NCBI RefSeq assembly: GCF_006352025.1
Contig: NZ_CP040936.1
Coordinates: 1,364,001 to 1,428,000 of the forward strand
Origin: Hymenobacter sp. DG01
GTDB lineage: Bacteria > Bacteroidota > Bacteroidia > Cytophagales > Hymenobacteraceae
Direction of reading: 5' to 3'
DNA: 64,000 bases
Positions 1-9,718 of this stretch are shown here, piece by piece. The notes beneath the pieces were generated by a model, which was not told the origin of the DNA, ran no database searches, and was given only the letters and a program-made list of their open reading frames with translations. Made by a program: the position numbers and the translations under genes. Every line of letters starts with the position of its first letter. Positions within the stretch are counted from its first letter, which is position 1.

Positions 1-88
1 GGCCTGGGCTCTACCCCCTATAGACCTGAACAAACCCTACGTAATCCCGTTGGGATAAAGCAACTTCCATCTACTCTTCTTCACTACC

Positions 89-496
89 ATGGGAATTACC
101 CTGAAGCAAGCACAAACGGCCGTGCAGGCGGCCCACGACAAAGCCCTGGAAATGGGCGTAAAGATGAACATTGCCGTGGTCGATTCCGGGGCTAATCTGG
201 TGGCCTTTATCCGCATGGACGACGCCTGGCTAGGCTCCCTGGACATTTCTATCCGGAAGGCTAAAACGGCCCGTTTTTTTGATATGCCTACCGGCGACCT
301 AGGCAAAGCCTCGCAGCCCGGCGGCTCGCTTTATAACATTGAGCACTCCAACGGGGGGTTGATTACGTTTCCGGGCGGCATTCCGCTAAAGAATAGTGAA
401 GGCCAGATATTCGGCGCCATCGGGGTTTCGGGCAGCACCGTGGAAGACGACCATGCGGTAGCAGAAGCCGGTGTCCGGGCTCTTCAGGGCCAATAG
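89..496 (+). CDS. GlcG/HbpS-family heme-binding-like protein
   Basis: A 135-residue soluble protein with no signal peptide, the usual length of the GlcG/HbpS (DUF336) family. Family hallmarks are visible: an N-terminal helix rich in A and Q, the segment [20 protein letters not shown], the loop [10 protein letters not shown], and the C-terminal glycine-rich [13 protein letters not shown] strand. Members bind heme or small ligands, or sit beside glycolate or propanediol genes; the exact role here is not shown by context, because the next gene is a glycoside hydrolase. The ATG at 89 is the first in frame and gives a full-length domain. The assignment to the family is firm and the function is open. 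Confidence 0.85.
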   Translation: MGITLKQAQTAVQAAHDKALEMGVKMNIAVVDSGANLVAFIRMDDAWLGSLDISIRKAKTARFFDMPTGDLGKASQPGGSLYNIEHSNGGLITFPGGIPLKNSEGQIFGAIGVSGSTVEDDHAVAEAGVRALQGQ

Positions 497-532
497 CCGG
501 CCGCAACTATCCATCTTTCCTTTCTTATATCC

Positions 533-571
533 CCCGCTCAGCCCCGGCTCCGGTTACCGGGGCTGAGCGGG
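533..571. promoter_or_regulatory. 15-bp perfect hairpin just upstream of the GH15 start codon
   Basis: Arms at 533-547 and 557-571 are perfectly complementary (CCCGCTCAGCCCCGG with its reverse complement) with a 9-nt loop. There is no T-tract after the stem, and it ends only 13 nt before the GH15 ATG at 585. It may terminate the upstream glcG-like gene or occlude translation initiation of the GH15 gene. Confidence 0.6.
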
Positions 572-584
572 AGCCTGGTCCTGC

Positions 585-2435
585 ATGGCAGCCTACCTTC
601 CGCTTGAAGACTACGGCCTGATTGGCAACCTGCACACCGTGGCACTGGTTTCCAAGATTGGGTCCCTTGATTATCTGCCCTTCACCCGCTTCGATTCGCC
701 CACCATTTTCGCGGCCCTGCTGGATGCGGAGAAAGGCGGCTCCTGGGTGTTGCAGCCCACGGGCGCCGGCGTGCGCAGCAAGCAGCTGTATCTGCCCGAT
801 ACGGGGGTACTGCTCACGCGCTTTTTCACCGATGAGGGCATAGCCGAACTCACGGACTTTATGCCCGTGAAGCGCTATGAGCAGAACTGCGCGGTAGTCC
901 GGACGGTGCGGGTAATCAAGGGCTCTATGGAATTCCGGATGCAGTGCGCGCCCCGCTTCGACTATGCCTGCACCTCCCACCAGGCCCAGCCGCAGCCCGA
1001 CGGCAGCATCCTGTTTAGGAGCGACGGGCCCGACGGATTTCAGTTCCGGCTCCTGGGCAACCAACCGTTTGATGCCACCGGCCCGGGCGACGCTGTAGGC
1101 TGCTGGCGCCTGCAGGCCGGCGAAACAGCCGGCTTCGTGATTGAGGCTACCCCCGTCAGTGACCCCAGCTTCATTGCCCGCGACCTGGCCCACTACACCG
1201 AGGCCGCGTTTGCAGATACACTCCGCTTCTGGCGGGAGTGGGTGGAAAGCAGCACCTACACCGGCCGCTGGCGCGAAACCGTGCTGCGCTCGGCCATCAC
1301 CCTCAAGCTACTTACCTCCCTGCAGTATGGCTCCACAGTAGCCGCTGCCACCTTCTCGCTGCCTGAAGCCGTGGGTGGGGTCCGGAACTGGGACTACCGC
1401 TACACCTGGATCCGGGACGCGGCCTTTACCATGTACGCCTTCCTGCGCCTGGGCTTCATGCAGGAATCGAAGGCTTTTCTGCGCTGGATTATGGACCGCT
1501 GCGTGCAACTCCCGGAGGCCGGCGACCTGCAGCTGATGTACGCCGTGGATGGCACCTCCGACCTGCCGGAGCAGGAACTGGACCACCTCAGCGGCTACCG
1601 CGACTCCCGGCCCGTGCGCATCGGCAACGGCGCTTCCCGGCAGTTTCAGCTGGATATCTACGGGGAGCTGCTCGATACCATTTACCTCTACAACAAGTAC
1701 GGCGGGGCCATTACCTACGATTTCTGGCAGCACGTATGCCGGCTGGTAAACTACGTGGCCGATAACTGGCAGCGGGCCGACCACGGCATCTGGGAAGTGC
1801 GCGACGAGGACCGGGAGTTCCTTTCGGGCAAGATGATGTGCTGGGTGGCCTTGGACCGCGCCATCCGCATTGCCCGCGACCGGTCGTTTCCGGCTCCGCT
1901 GGTGGAGTGGCACCGCATCCGCGACGAGATTTACCAGGATGTGTACGAGCACTACTGGAGCGAAGAGCGGCAGGCTTTCGTGCAGGCCAGGGGTAGCGAG
2001 GTGCTGGATGCCTCCGTCCTGCTCCTACCCCTGATCCGGATGTTCAGCCCCGCTGAGCCCCGCTGGCAGGCCACCATGCGCACCCTGGAAAAAGAGCTGC
2101 TGCTGGACTCCCTGATGTTCCGCTACCGCACCCAGGATGGGGCCACTGACGGCCTCACGGGCGAGGAGGGCACGTTTACAATGTGCTCGTTCTGGTACAT
2201 CGAAAACCTCTCGCGGGGCGGCGAGGTGGATAAGGCGCGGCTGTTGTTTGAAAAGCTACTGGGTTTTGCCAGCCCCTTGGGCCTGTACTCCGAGCAGATT
2301 GGGCCGCAGGGGGAGCAGATTGGCAATTATCCCCAAGCCTTTACCCACCTGGCCCTGATCAGTGCCGCCTTTCAGCTCAACCGCGACCTGGACGCCCGGC
2401 ACGAGGGCCGGGCCGGCGGGCACCAGTTTGTGTAG
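585..2435 (+). CDS. Glycoside hydrolase family 15 (glucoamylase/trehalase-like)
   Basis: 616 residues, matching the bacterial GH15 family of about 600. Residues 1-230 form the N-terminal beta domain ([20 protein letters not shown], then RFDSP). The (alpha/alpha)6 barrel follows, with the signature [13 protein letters not shown] near residue 267. The likely catalytic acid is Glu404 in GIWEVRDE and the likely base is Glu527/528 in GEEGTF, with the typical tail [21 protein letters not shown]. Members hydrolyse alpha-glucosidic bonds from the non-reducing end (glucoamylase) or trehalose; substrate cannot be told from the sequence. No signal peptide is seen, so it is probably cytoplasmic. It starts 13 nt after a strong hairpin, and no T-tract terminator follows it. 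Confidence 0.9.
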   Translation: MAAYLPLEDYGLIGNLHTVALVSKIGSLDYLPFTRFDSPTIFAALLDAEKGGSWVLQPTGAGVRSKQLYLPDTGVLLTRFFTDEGIAELTDFMPVKRYEQNCAVVRTVRVIKGSMEFRMQCAPRFDYACTSHQAQPQPDGSILFRSDGPDGFQFRLLGNQPFDATGPGDAVGCWRLQAGETAGFVIEATPVSDPSFIARDLAHYTEAAFADTLRFWREWVESSTYTGRWRETVLRSAITLKLLTSLQYGSTVAAATFSLPEAVGGVRNWDYRYTWIRDAAFTMYAFLRLGFMQESKAFLRWIMDRCVQLPEAGDLQLMYAVDGTSDLPEQELDHLSGYRDSRPVRIGNGASRQFQLDIYGELLDTIYLYNKYGGAITYDFWQHVCRLVNYVADNWQRADHGIWEVRDEDREFLSGKMMCWVALDRAIRIARDRSFPAPLVEWHRIRDEIYQDVYEHYWSEERQAFVQARGSEVLDASVLLLPLIRMFSPAEPRWQATMRTLEKELLLDSLMFRYRTQDGATDGLTGEEGTFTMCSFWYIENLSRGGEVDKARLLFEKLLGFASPLGLYSEQIGPQGEQIGNYPQAFTHLALISAAFQLNRDLDARHEGRAGGHQFV

Positions 2436-2581
2436 GTGGCGTGGCTGCTCCCGCGTTCTGGTGGGTAGTAGCTGCGTGAGGGCTGCAGCTCCACAGGAAC
2501 GGAAAGCCACCGGCAGCGTACGTAAGCAAGTGGCAGGGCATGCCCCTACCCCTTCTGTTCACCCAAACCCCTCCCCTCCAC

Positions 2582-2935
2582 ATGAGTATGCACCTGAACC
2601 ACGAGGCCGTCACGTTTGCCAAGCAGCTGATCCGGGACGGCAAACTGAAAAACGACGAAGGCCACTGGGGCCAGCACAACCCCGACAGCCGCCAGGAAAA
2701 CGCGTTTCTGGAAAAGCATGAAATAGCCGAGTACGCCAATTGGCACTTGGGCCTGGATACCAGCAAAGGCGAGGACACCAAGGGCCGCTACCACTTCCCC
2801 TACGGCGACTTTAAAACCGTGCACCGAGACGGCCTGATTGCAGCCAAGGAGCGTGCCGCCCAGCAGGGCTACACCGACATAGAAAAAGCTGCCGATGAAT
2901 TGCTGCAGGCCCTGGAAAAGCAGGCGGCTACATAG
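2582..2935 (+). CDS. Conserved hypothetical protein, small acidic/basic helical
   Basis: 117 residues from the ATG at 2582; an in-frame ATG at 2588 is equally possible, and a start at 2540 would add an unlikely proline-rich extension. The protein is hydrophilic with no signal or membrane segment. It contains W/H-rich patches (EGHWGQHNPDSRQENAFLEK, EYANWHLGLD, YHFPYGDFK) and a helical C-terminus. Its look is that of a conserved small bacterial protein of unknown function; I do not recognise a named domain. It follows GH15 on the same strand after about 145 bp and may be independently transcribed. Confidence 0.75.
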   Translation: MSMHLNHEAVTFAKQLIRDGKLKNDEGHWGQHNPDSRQENAFLEKHEIAEYANWHLGLDTSKGEDTKGRYHFPYGDFKTVHRDGLIAAKERAAQQGYTDIEKAADELLQALEKQAAT

Positions 2936-2942
2936 TTTACTT

Positions 2943-2950
2943 TATCTTCG
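2943..2950 (+). promoter_or_regulatory. -7-like promoter element TATCTTCG
   Basis: TATCTTCG resembles the Bacteroidota -7 consensus TAnnTTTG. It lies right after the stop at 2935 and 161 nt before the CarboxypepD_reg gene at 3111. No clear -33 TTTG partner at the usual spacing was confirmed. Confidence 0.3.
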
Positions 2951-2961
2951 TACCAGTTGTA

Positions 2962-2989
2962 AAGAGGGCCGCCCGAGAGCGGTCCTCTT
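2962..2989. terminator. Hairpin in the 2936-3110 gap
   Basis: AAGAGGGCCGC (2962-2972) pairs with GCGGTCCTCTT (2979-2989), with one G-U pair and a 6-nt loop. The T-run is weak. It could end the 2582 gene or form part of the leader of the 3111 gene. Confidence 0.4.
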
Positions 2990-3110
2990 CGCTGAACACT
3001 CCGCCCATTTCGTCTGTTTCGCTCGTTGGCTTCCCTGGCACGGGCTACCCCACCTACCGGTACCATGGGCTTGCTGAGAGCCACGGTCCGGGCTTTGCTC
3101 TTTACTCGGT

Positions 3111-3962
3111 ATGCTGTACCGCTTGTTTTCCCTCCTGCCGCTTTGCCTGGCCGGCTTCAGCCTGCAGGCACAAACCATTCTGGAGGGCCGCGTTCTGAAC
3201 TCTCAAACTAACGAGCCTGTGCCCTTTGCTACCCTTGGGGTACCCGGCCGGGGCATTGGTACCGTAGCCGACGAGCAGGGCCGCTACCTGCTGCGCCTGC
3301 CGAGCCTGCAGGATACTCTTATTGTTTCCTGCGTAGGCTTCGACCGGCAGGTGGTGCTGCCCGGGGCGCTGGCTGCCGGCGCGCACGAGTTTCTGCTGGC
3401 ACCGCAGGAGCAAGCCCTGCGGGAGGTGAAAGTAGAGCGCCGCCGCGTGCACGACGGCCTGCTGGGCCGTAACAAGGAAAAGGCCGACGTACTCTGGATG
3501 GGCGGCTCCAGCGGCAAGGAAACCGTGGACGATGAGTGGGGCTGGGAGTTGGGGACCGTGCTTCGGCCCGTCCGCCGCACCTACCTGGAAGAGTTCCATC
3601 TGTTTCTTTCCGCCAATACCTACGAGCACCTGCGCTTCCGCCTCAACCTGTACACCCTGGAGCAGGACCGCCCTGGCCGGATGCTGCTGTCCCAGGATAT
3701 TCAGCTGGTGCTCACGCGCCAGCAGCGCGGGTGGCAAACCGTGGACTTGCGACCTTACGGACTGCAGCTGGAAGCTCAGCAGCCCGTAGTAGCCACCATC
3801 CAGTGGCTGCAAAGCGAAAAAACCAACCCCTGGGACAAATACTTCTCTATTCCGGTTACCCGACAACCCAAGCAAATGATGGTGGAGCGCGAGAACAGCC
3901 AGGCCATCTGGACCGTGCACCCCCTGCAGCCAAGCCTGTATTTCACGGTGCTGACGGAGTAA
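3111..3962 (+). CDS. CarboxypepD_reg-like domain secreted protein (copy 1)
   Basis: 283 residues. A signal peptide (about residues 1-21, ending LQAQ) is followed by a CarboxypepD_reg/DUF4480-type beta-sandwich (residues 22-105: LEGRVLNSQTNEPVPFATLG, GTVADEQGRYLLRLP, LIVSCVGFDRQ). Residues about 145-283 form a second conserved beta-rich region with ELGTVLRP, FRLNLYTLEQ and GWQTVDLRPYGLQLEAQQPV. The gene at 5160 encodes a paralogue with the same two-part layout. The N-terminal domain is the one found at the start of many TonB-dependent transporters, but no plug or barrel follows here. Likely periplasmic or outer-membrane associated; the function of the C-terminal half is unknown. Confidence 0.85.
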   Translation: MLYRLFSLLPLCLAGFSLQAQTILEGRVLNSQTNEPVPFATLGVPGRGIGTVADEQGRYLLRLPSLQDTLIVSCVGFDRQVVLPGALAAGAHEFLLAPQEQALREVKVERRRVHDGLLGRNKEKADVLWMGGSSGKETVDDEWGWELGTVLRPVRRTYLEEFHLFLSANTYEHLRFRLNLYTLEQDRPGRMLLSQDIQLVLTRQQRGWQTVDLRPYGLQLEAQQPVVATIQWLQSEKTNPWDKYFSIPVTRQPKQMMVERENSQAIWTVHPLQPSLYFTVLTE

Positions 3963-4014
3963 GATGGCACTAAAGCGAGTAGCGGCAGTAGCGGTTTTTG
4001 CGTATGTTTAACGT

Positions 4015-4617
4015 ATGCGTACTTCCTTCGAATCTGGTGGCATTCTGCTGGGCGGCTCCTACCTGGGGCGCATGACCGACGACGAATTCTTCGACTTCTG
4101 TCAGCAACACCCCGAGTTGCGCATCGAGCGTACCGCTCACCACGAAATCCTGCTTATGTCGCCCACCGGCAGCCGCTCCGGCAAACGTAATTTTCGCCTT
4201 AACCTTCAACTCGGTAAATGGTGGGAGCAACACCAGCACCTAGGCGAAGCCTTCGATTCTAACACCGGCTTCACCCTCCCCGACAGCTCCGTGTTGTCGC
4301 CGGATGCCTCCTGGGTTTCGGCTGCCAAGTGGAACGCCCTGACCCTGGAGCAGCAGGACAAGTTTGCGCCCGTGTGCCCGGAGTTTGTGGTGGAGCTGAA
4401 ATCAGCCACCGACTCCCTGAAAACCTTACAGGCCAAAATGCTCGATTGGCTGCGTAACGGCGCTCAACTGGCTTGGTTACTCGTGCCGGAAACCGAAACC
4501 GCCTACCTCTACCGCCCGGGCCAACCCGAACCGGAGGTGGTGCAGGGGTTCGATAATGAGCTGTCCGGGGAAACGGTGCTGCCGGGGTTCCGGCTGCGGC
4601 TCTCGGAGCTGCGGTAG
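4015..4617 (+). CDS. Uma2 family (DUF820) putative endonuclease
   Basis: 200 residues with the Uma2/DUF820 PD-(D/E)XK fold pattern: N-terminal helix MTDDEFFDFCQQHPELRIE, then HHEILLMSPTGSRSG, FDSNTGFTLPDSSVLSPDASWVS, the core PEFVVELKSATDSL with the E-x-K motif, and WLLVPETETAYLY. Members are restriction-endonuclease-fold proteins of largely unknown role, common in Cyanobacteria and Bacteroidota. It is flanked by the two CarboxypepD_reg paralogues and overlaps nothing; its stop is one base before the next ATG, so it probably shares a transcript with the 4619 gene. Confidence 0.88.
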   Translation: MRTSFESGGILLGGSYLGRMTDDEFFDFCQQHPELRIERTAHHEILLMSPTGSRSGKRNFRLNLQLGKWWEQHQHLGEAFDSNTGFTLPDSSVLSPDASWVSAAKWNALTLEQQDKFAPVCPEFVVELKSATDSLKTLQAKMLDWLRNGAQLAWLLVPETETAYLYRPGQPEPEVVQGFDNELSGETVLPGFRLRLSELR

Positions 4618-4618
4618 C

Positions 4619-5071
4619 ATGCGTATTTATGGCATCTTGTTTTTCCTGGCATCAGCCATCAACTGTCAGCCTGTTCGGCAGGTAGGCGACACCGAATTTA
4701 CCGACGCGCAGCGGCAGCGGCGCTTCCGGCTCACACCAGCTAAAGTGGAGGTTCTGCGGCGCGCTGCTAATAATAGGCTGCCGGCGGAGTATCGCGACAA
4801 CCCTCAGCTTTTGAAGCGCTATGACTACTGGCCTATTGTGGTGGATCAGCACTTCCGGGGCCTCTGGCACTTCGACAACTACTCGCACGAAGGCCCGATT
4901 CTGGTCATTAATGGCAGGAAAACAGCCACTGTAGTTCCACTCAAGCTGGACAAAACCTCGACCCTGGATTCCGTAAATGCCGCACTTCGGAAATATTCAC
5001 TCACCGAACTCAACGCGAAGGTGCGTACCGGAATACTACAGCACATTGAATCCATTCGGTTTCTCCGATAA
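4619..5071 (+). CDS. Small putative lipoprotein, unknown function
   Basis: 150 residues from the ATG at 4619, which lies one base after the Uma2 stop; starting further upstream would read through Uma2 in another frame. The N-terminus (MRIYGILFFLASAINCQP) looks like a lipoprotein or Sec signal with Cys16. The mature part is polar with YDYWPIVVDQHFRGLWHFDN and a basic C-terminus. No domain is recognised. The close spacing suggests translational coupling with the Uma2 gene. Confidence 0.7.
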   Translation: MRIYGILFFLASAINCQPVRQVGDTEFTDAQRQRRFRLTPAKVEVLRRAANNRLPAEYRDNPQLLKRYDYWPIVVDQHFRGLWHFDNYSHEGPILVINGRKTATVVPLKLDKTSTLDSVNAALRKYSLTELNAKVRTGILQHIESIRFLR

Positions 5072-5159
5072 CGGCTACCCCACCAAGGCATACTTCCTGC
5101 GGTTTGCAACGCTTTACGCTTCTAGCTGCTCTCCTGCCTGAACCTATTCGGCAAGATGT

Positions 5160-6032
5160 ATGCGTTTGATTTTTTGGTGGAGCGTTGTGTTTACCTTACT
5201 TCCATTTTGCAGGCTACAAGCCCAAACTCTGCGCGGCTCCGTGCTGCACGATTCCCTGGCTACACCCGTGCCGTTTGCCTCCGTAGGCGTCCGCAATAAA
5301 CCCCTGGGAACGGTAACCGACGCGCAAGGGCGCTTTAGTTTTCCCGACTCGCCGGAACTGTCGGCTCAGGATACCGTCATTGTTTCCTGCGTGGGCTACT
5401 GGCCGGTTCAGCTGTCAGTGCCGCTGCTGCGGCAACATCCGGCCCTGGTTCGGCTGCGGCCCCGGCCCCAGGAGTTGCGGGAAGTGACCGTGCGCCACCA
5501 GCAGCTCCGGCCGGAAACATTGGGCCACACGGGCAAAATAGGCCTGGCCCGCTGGGGCGTCAGCAGCATGACCCTGGACAGTTCCCGCCGCGACATGCGG
5601 GGCCGGGAATTCGGCACCTTTCTCCGGCCCGCCCGCAGCTGCTATGTGGATGGCTTCAACGTGTACATCGAAAGTAATCCGTTTCAGGCAGTGCGGTTCC
5701 GGCTGATGCTCTACACTGTGCTTGATGGGAAGCCGGCTACGCCTCTGCTGCCCGATGACGTGCAGTTTGTGGTGCGCGACCAACGCACCGGCTGGATTTC
5801 AGTGGATTTGCGCTCCTATAACTTACAGCTGGAGAAGAAGCAGCCGGTGGCCCTGGCCCTGCAGTGGCTTGACAACGATACTCCTACCGCAAAACGCTGG
5901 TTTTTTGGTATTCCGGCCGTGTTTCCTGCCCCGCTGCACCGGGTGTTCGGTCGGGATAAAAGTCAGGCCAACTGGACTACCTACCCCATGCAACCCAGTA
6001 TGTACCTGCGGGTTCAGAGCTGGCGAGAGTGA
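5160..6032 (+). CDS. CarboxypepD_reg-like domain secreted protein (copy 2)
   Basis: 290 residues, paralogue of the protein at 3111. The signal peptide (about 1-22, ending LQAQ) precedes a CarboxypepD_reg domain (LRGSVLHDSLATPVPFASVG, GTVTDAQGRFSFPDSP, VIVSCVGYWPVQ). The C-terminal half again carries EFGTFLRPARSCYV, VRFRLMLYTV and GWISVDLRSYNLQLEKKQPV, so both domains were duplicated together. A terminator follows at 6095. It is probably exported to the periplasm or surface. No TonB-dependent receptor or sigma/anti-sigma pair is adjacent, so the usual SusC-type roles of this domain are not supported. Confidence 0.85.
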   Translation: MRLIFWWSVVFTLLPFCRLQAQTLRGSVLHDSLATPVPFASVGVRNKPLGTVTDAQGRFSFPDSPELSAQDTVIVSCVGYWPVQLSVPLLRQHPALVRLRPRPQELREVTVRHQQLRPETLGHTGKIGLARWGVSSMTLDSSRRDMRGREFGTFLRPARSCYVDGFNVYIESNPFQAVRFRLMLYTVLDGKPATPLLPDDVQFVVRDQRTGWISVDLRSYNLQLEKKQPVALALQWLDNDTPTAKRWFFGIPAVFPAPLHRVFGRDKSQANWTTYPMQPSMYLRVQSWRE

Positions 6033-6094
6033 GGTAAGTGGTGAGCTAGCTGCTGCACTGCACTGCCAACGCGCTGCTCCTTACCGCTGAACTG

Positions 6095-6123
6095 GCCCCG
6101 CACTACCCCGCCGGGGCTTTTTT
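6095..6123 (+). terminator. Intrinsic terminator after the 5160 gene
   Basis: GCCCCG (6095-6100) pairs with CGGGGC (6112-6117), followed by a T-run at 6118-6123. It separates the CarboxypepD_reg gene from icmF. Confidence 0.75.
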
Positions 6124-6125
6124 CG

Positions 6126-6133
6126 TACCTTCG
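6126..6133 (+). promoter_or_regulatory. icmF: -7-like element TACCTTCG upstream of icmF
   Basis: TACCTTCG fits TAnnTTTG with one change. It lies 32 nt before the icmF ATG and directly after the preceding terminator, where a promoter is expected. The same octamer precedes dapA. Confidence 0.4.
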
Positions 6134-6165
6134 CTACCCCCAAATCCACCCAAACCCTTCGCGCT

Positions 6166-9100
6166 ATGCAAGCAGCTCCCGTAGCTCCGTATAAGCCCCA
6201 GAACCACATCCGTATCGTGACGGCCGCCGCCCTGTTCGATGGGCACGACGCCGCCATTAATATCATGCGCCGCATCATCCAGAGCAGCGGCGCCGAAGTC
6301 ATTCACCTGGGCCACAACCGCTCGGTGCAGGAAATTGTGGACTGCGCCATTCAGGAAGACGCCCAGGCTATTGCCATTACCTCCTACCAGGGCGGGCACA
6401 ACGAGTACTTCAAGTACATGTTTGACCTGCTGAAGGAGCGCGGCGCCGGCCACATCAAAATCTTCGGTGGCGGCGGCGGCGTGATTCTGCCTTCGGAAAT
6501 CGAGGAGCTGCAGGGCTACGGCATCACCCGCATCTACTCCCCCGACGATGGCCGCGCCCTCGGCCTGCAGGGCATGATTAATGACCTGCTGCAGCAGTCG
6601 GACTTCCCCACCGGACAGCACCTCAACGGCGAGGTGAAGCACGTAAAAGAAAAAGACGCCCGCAGCATCGGCCGCCTCATTTCGGCCGCCGAGAACTTCC
6701 CCCAGGAGTTTGAGCGGGTGAAAGACCAGCTGATTGCCGACTTCCAGAAGGCAGAAGGCGACGCGGATCAGCGCCTGACCCCTACCCCCTCTGACACGGC
6801 AAAGGCTCCCATCCTGGGCATCACCGGCACGGGCGGCGCGGGTAAGTCTTCGCTCGTGGATGAGCTGGTGCGCCGCTTCCTGCTCGACTTCCCGGAGAAG
6901 ACCATTGCCATTATTTCCGTGGACCCGAGCAAGCGCAAAACCGGCGGGGCCCTGCTCGGGGACCGTATCCGAATGAACGCCATCAACTCGCCGCGGGTGT
7001 ACATGCGCAGCCTGGCCACGCGCCAGAGCAACCTGGCTCTGAGTAAGTACGTGCAGGATGCTGTGGACGTGGTAAAAGCTGCGGGCTTCGACCTCATCAT
7101 CCTCGAAACCTCGGGCATTGGGCAGTCGGACACCGAAATCATTGAGCACTCCGACGCCAGCCTTTACGTGATGACGCCTGAGTACGGCGCCGCTACCCAG
7201 CTGGAGAAAATTGACATGCTCGATTTCGCCGACGTTATTGCCCTCAATAAGTTCGACAAGCGCGGCGCCCTCGACGCCCTGCGCGACGTGCGCAAGCAGT
7301 ACCAGCGCAACCACCAGCTCTGGGACAAGCCCCTGGACGAGATGCCCGTGTTCGGCACTATCGCCTCGCAGTTCAACGACCCCGGCATGAACCGCTTGTA
7401 CCGCGCCGTGCTGGCTACCGTAGAAGGCAAGACGGGCGTCACGTTTGCTTCCCAGCTTGAAACCAGCGCCGAGCAGTCGGAGAAGGTGTACATCATTCCG
7501 CCCCACCGCACGCGCTATCTCTCTGAAATCACCGAAACCATCCATCAGTATGACCAGTGGGTTGAAAAACAAGCTGACACCGCTCAGCAGCTCTACGGAA
7601 TCCGGCAAGCCATCGGAGCCGTTGAAAGCCTCGGGAACAACGCCGCTGGAGGATATGGCGCCGGGAACGGCCGCGACGGATCCGAACCAGGAGGGCTCGT
7701 GGCCGGCCTGGAGAGCACCTTCGAGGAGGTCAAGCTCCGGCTGGACGGCCAAAACTGGAAACTCCTGGAAACCTGGCCGCAAAAGGTAGCCGCCTATAAA
7801 GCCCCGGAGTTCATCTTTAAGGTGCGCGACAAGGAGCTGCGCCTGAAAACGCACACCGAAAGCCTCTCCCACCTCCAGATTCCGAAGGTGAGCCTGCCGC
7901 GCTACACCGCCTGGGGCGACCTGCTGAAGTGGCAGCTCCAGGAAAACGTACCCGGTGAGTTCCCCTATACCGCTGGCGTGTTCCCCTTCAAGCGTGAAGG
8001 CGAAGACCCCACCCGCATGTTTGCCGGGGAAGGCGGCCCCGAGCGTACTAACCGCCGCTTCCACTACGTATCGGCCGGGCTGCCGGCCAAGCGCCTGAGT
8101 ACGGCCTTCGACTCGGTGACCCTCTACGGCGAGGACCCCGACCACCGGCCCGACATCTACGGCAAAATCGGCAACTCCGGCGTGAGCATCTGCTGCCTCG
8201 ACGACGCCAAGAAGCTATACTCCGGCTTCAACCTGGCCGATGCCATGACGTCGGTTTCCATGACCATCAACGGCCCCGCCGCTACCCTGGCTGCCTTCTT
8301 CATGAACGCGGCCATCGACCAGCAGTGCGAGCTGTACATCAAGGAAAACGGCCTGGAAGAGGAAGTAAACCGGAAGATTGACGCCATCTACCAGGAGAAA
8401 GGCCAGCCCCGCCCCCGCTACCAGGGCGAGCTGCCCCAGGGCAACGACGGCCTGGGCCTGATGCTGCTCGGCGTAACCGGCGACCAGGTACTACCCCTCG
8501 ATGTGTACCAAACCATCAAGACTCGTACCCTGGCACAAGTGCGCGGCACCGTGCAGGCCGACATCCTGAAGGAAGACCAGGCTCAGAATACCTGTATCTT
8601 CTCAACGGAGTTCAGCCTGCGCCTCATGGGCGACGTGCAGCAGTACTTCATCACGAACAAGGTGCGGAATTTCTACTCCGTGTCGATTTCGGGCTACCAC
8701 ATTGCCGAGGCCGGCGCCAACCCCATCACCCAGCTGGCCCTCACGCTCAGCAACGGCTTCACCTTCGTGGAGTACTACGTGAGCCGGGGCATGGACGTGA
8801 ACGACTTCGCGCCCAACCTGTCGTTCTTCTTCTCCAACGGCATCGACCCCGAGTACGCCGTGATTGGCCGGGTAGCTCGCCGCATCTGGGCCAAGGCCAT
8901 GAAGCTGAAGTACGGCGCCAACGCCCGCTCGCAGATGTTGAAGTACCACATCCAGACCAGCGGCCGGAGCCTGCACGCCCAGGAAATCGACTTCAACGAT
9001 ATCCGCACCACGCTGCAGGCCCTCTACGCCATCTACGACAACTGCAACTCCCTGCACACCAACGCCTACGACGAGGCCATTACCACGCCCACCGAGGAAT

Positions 9101-9642
9101 CGGTGCGCCGGGCCATGGCCATCCAGCTCATCATCAACCGGGAGCTAGGCCTGGCCAAAAACGAAAACCCGCTGCAGGGCTCCTTCATTATCGAGGAGCT
9201 GACCGATCTGGTAGAAGAAGCCGTACTGGCCGAGTTCGACCGGATTACGGAGCGCGGCGGTGTGCTGGGTGCCATGGAAACCATGTACCAGCGCGGCAAG
9301 ATTCAGGAGGAAAGTATGCACTATGAGATGCTCAAGCACACGGGCGAGTATCCCATCATCGGCGTGAACACCTTCCTCTCCTCCAAAGGCTCGCCCACGG
9401 TCATCCCGGCCGAGGTAATCCGCGCCACGGAGGAGGAAAAGCAGTATCAAATCACGATGCTTCAGAACCTGCATGCCCGCAACGAAGGCACCGCCGAGCA
9501 ACGCCTGAAGCAGCTGCAGCAAGTAGCAGTCGCCAACGGCAACCTCTTCGAGGAGCTAATGGAAACCGTGAAGTTCTGCTCCCTCGGGCAGATTACGAAT
9601 GCACTGTTCGAGGTTGGCGGGCAGTACCGCCGGAATATGTAA
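6166..9642 (+). CDS. icmF: Fused isobutyryl-CoA mutase (IcmF)
   Basis: 1158 residues in the known IcmF order. Residues 15-150 are a B12-binding Rossmann domain with the DGHDAAIN motif at 25-32 (His27 is the expected cobalt ligand). Residues about 205-420 are a MeaB-like GTPase chaperone with P-loop GTGGAGKSS and NKFD. After a low-complexity Gly/Asn linker (about 485-515) comes the methylmalonyl-CoA mutase-type TIM barrel (about 560-1158), with the [20 protein letters not shown] and [20 protein letters not shown] segments. IcmF interconverts isobutyryl-CoA and n-butyryl-CoA, and in some species pivalyl-CoA and isovaleryl-CoA, using adenosylcobalamin; the GTPase gates cofactor loading. It stands alone between two terminators. 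Confidence 0.95.
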   Translation: MQAAPVAPYKPQNHIRIVTAAALFDGHDAAINIMRRIIQSSGAEVIHLGHNRSVQEIVDCAIQEDAQAIAITSYQGGHNEYFKYMFDLLKERGAGHIKIFGGGGGVILPSEIEELQGYGITRIYSPDDGRALGLQGMINDLLQQSDFPTGQHLNGEVKHVKEKDARSIGRLISAAENFPQEFERVKDQLIADFQKAEGDADQRLTPTPSDTAKAPILGITGTGGAGKSSLVDELVRRFLLDFPEKTIAIISVDPSKRKTGGALLGDRIRMNAINSPRVYMRSLATRQSNLALSKYVQDAVDVVKAAGFDLIILETSGIGQSDTEIIEHSDASLYVMTPEYGAATQLEKIDMLDFADVIALNKFDKRGALDALRDVRKQYQRNHQLWDKPLDEMPVFGTIASQFNDPGMNRLYRAVLATVEGKTGVTFASQLETSAEQSEKVYIIPPHRTRYLSEITETIHQYDQWVEKQADTAQQLYGIRQAIGAVESLGNNAAGGYGAGNGRDGSEPGGLVAGLESTFEEVKLRLDGQNWKLLETWPQKVAAYKAPEFIFKVRDKELRLKTHTESLSHLQIPKVSLPRYTAWGDLLKWQLQENVPGEFPYTAGVFPFKREGEDPTRMFAGEGGPERTNRRFHYVSAGLPAKRLSTAFDSVTLYGEDPDHRPDIYGKIGNSGVSICCLDDAKKLYSGFNLADAMTSVSMTINGPAATLAAFFMNAAIDQQCELYIKENGLEEEVNRKIDAIYQEKGQPRPRYQGELPQGNDGLGLMLLGVTGDQVLPLDVYQTIKTRTLAQVRGTVQADILKEDQAQNTCIFSTEFSLRLMGDVQQYFITNKVRNFYSVSISGYHIAEAGANPITQLALTLSNGFTFVEYYVSRGMDVNDFAPNLSFFFSNGIDPEYAVIGRVARRIWAKAMKLKYGANARSQMLKYHIQTSGRSLHAQEIDFNDIRTTLQALYAIYDNCNSLHTNAYDEAITTPTEESVRRAMAIQLIINRELGLAKNENPLQGSFIIEELTDLVEEAVLAEFDRITERGGVLGAMETMYQRGKIQEESMHYEMLKHTGEYPIIGVNTFLSSKGSPTVIPAEVIRATEEEKQYQITMLQNLHARNEGTAEQRLKQLQQVAVANGNLFEELMETVKFCSLGQITNALFEVGGQYRRNM

Positions 9643-9668
9643 GCTGTCAATTTATTTGAATGAAAAAG

Positions 9669-9700
9669 GGCGCTATCTTAGTGGATTAGCGCCTTTTTTT
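9669..9700 (+). terminator. Intrinsic terminator of icmF
   Basis: GGCGCTA (9669-9675) pairs with TAGCGCC (9687-9693), followed by seven Ts. It ends only 19 nt before the next ATG. Confidence 0.85.
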
Positions 9701-9718
9701 AACAAACCAATTTTCATA

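Noticed and set aside
6103..8145. 680-codon minus-strand frame inside icmF
   Set aside because: It is antisense to the clear IcmF coding frame, and its composition is that of a GC-rich shadow (His/Val/Gly-rich).
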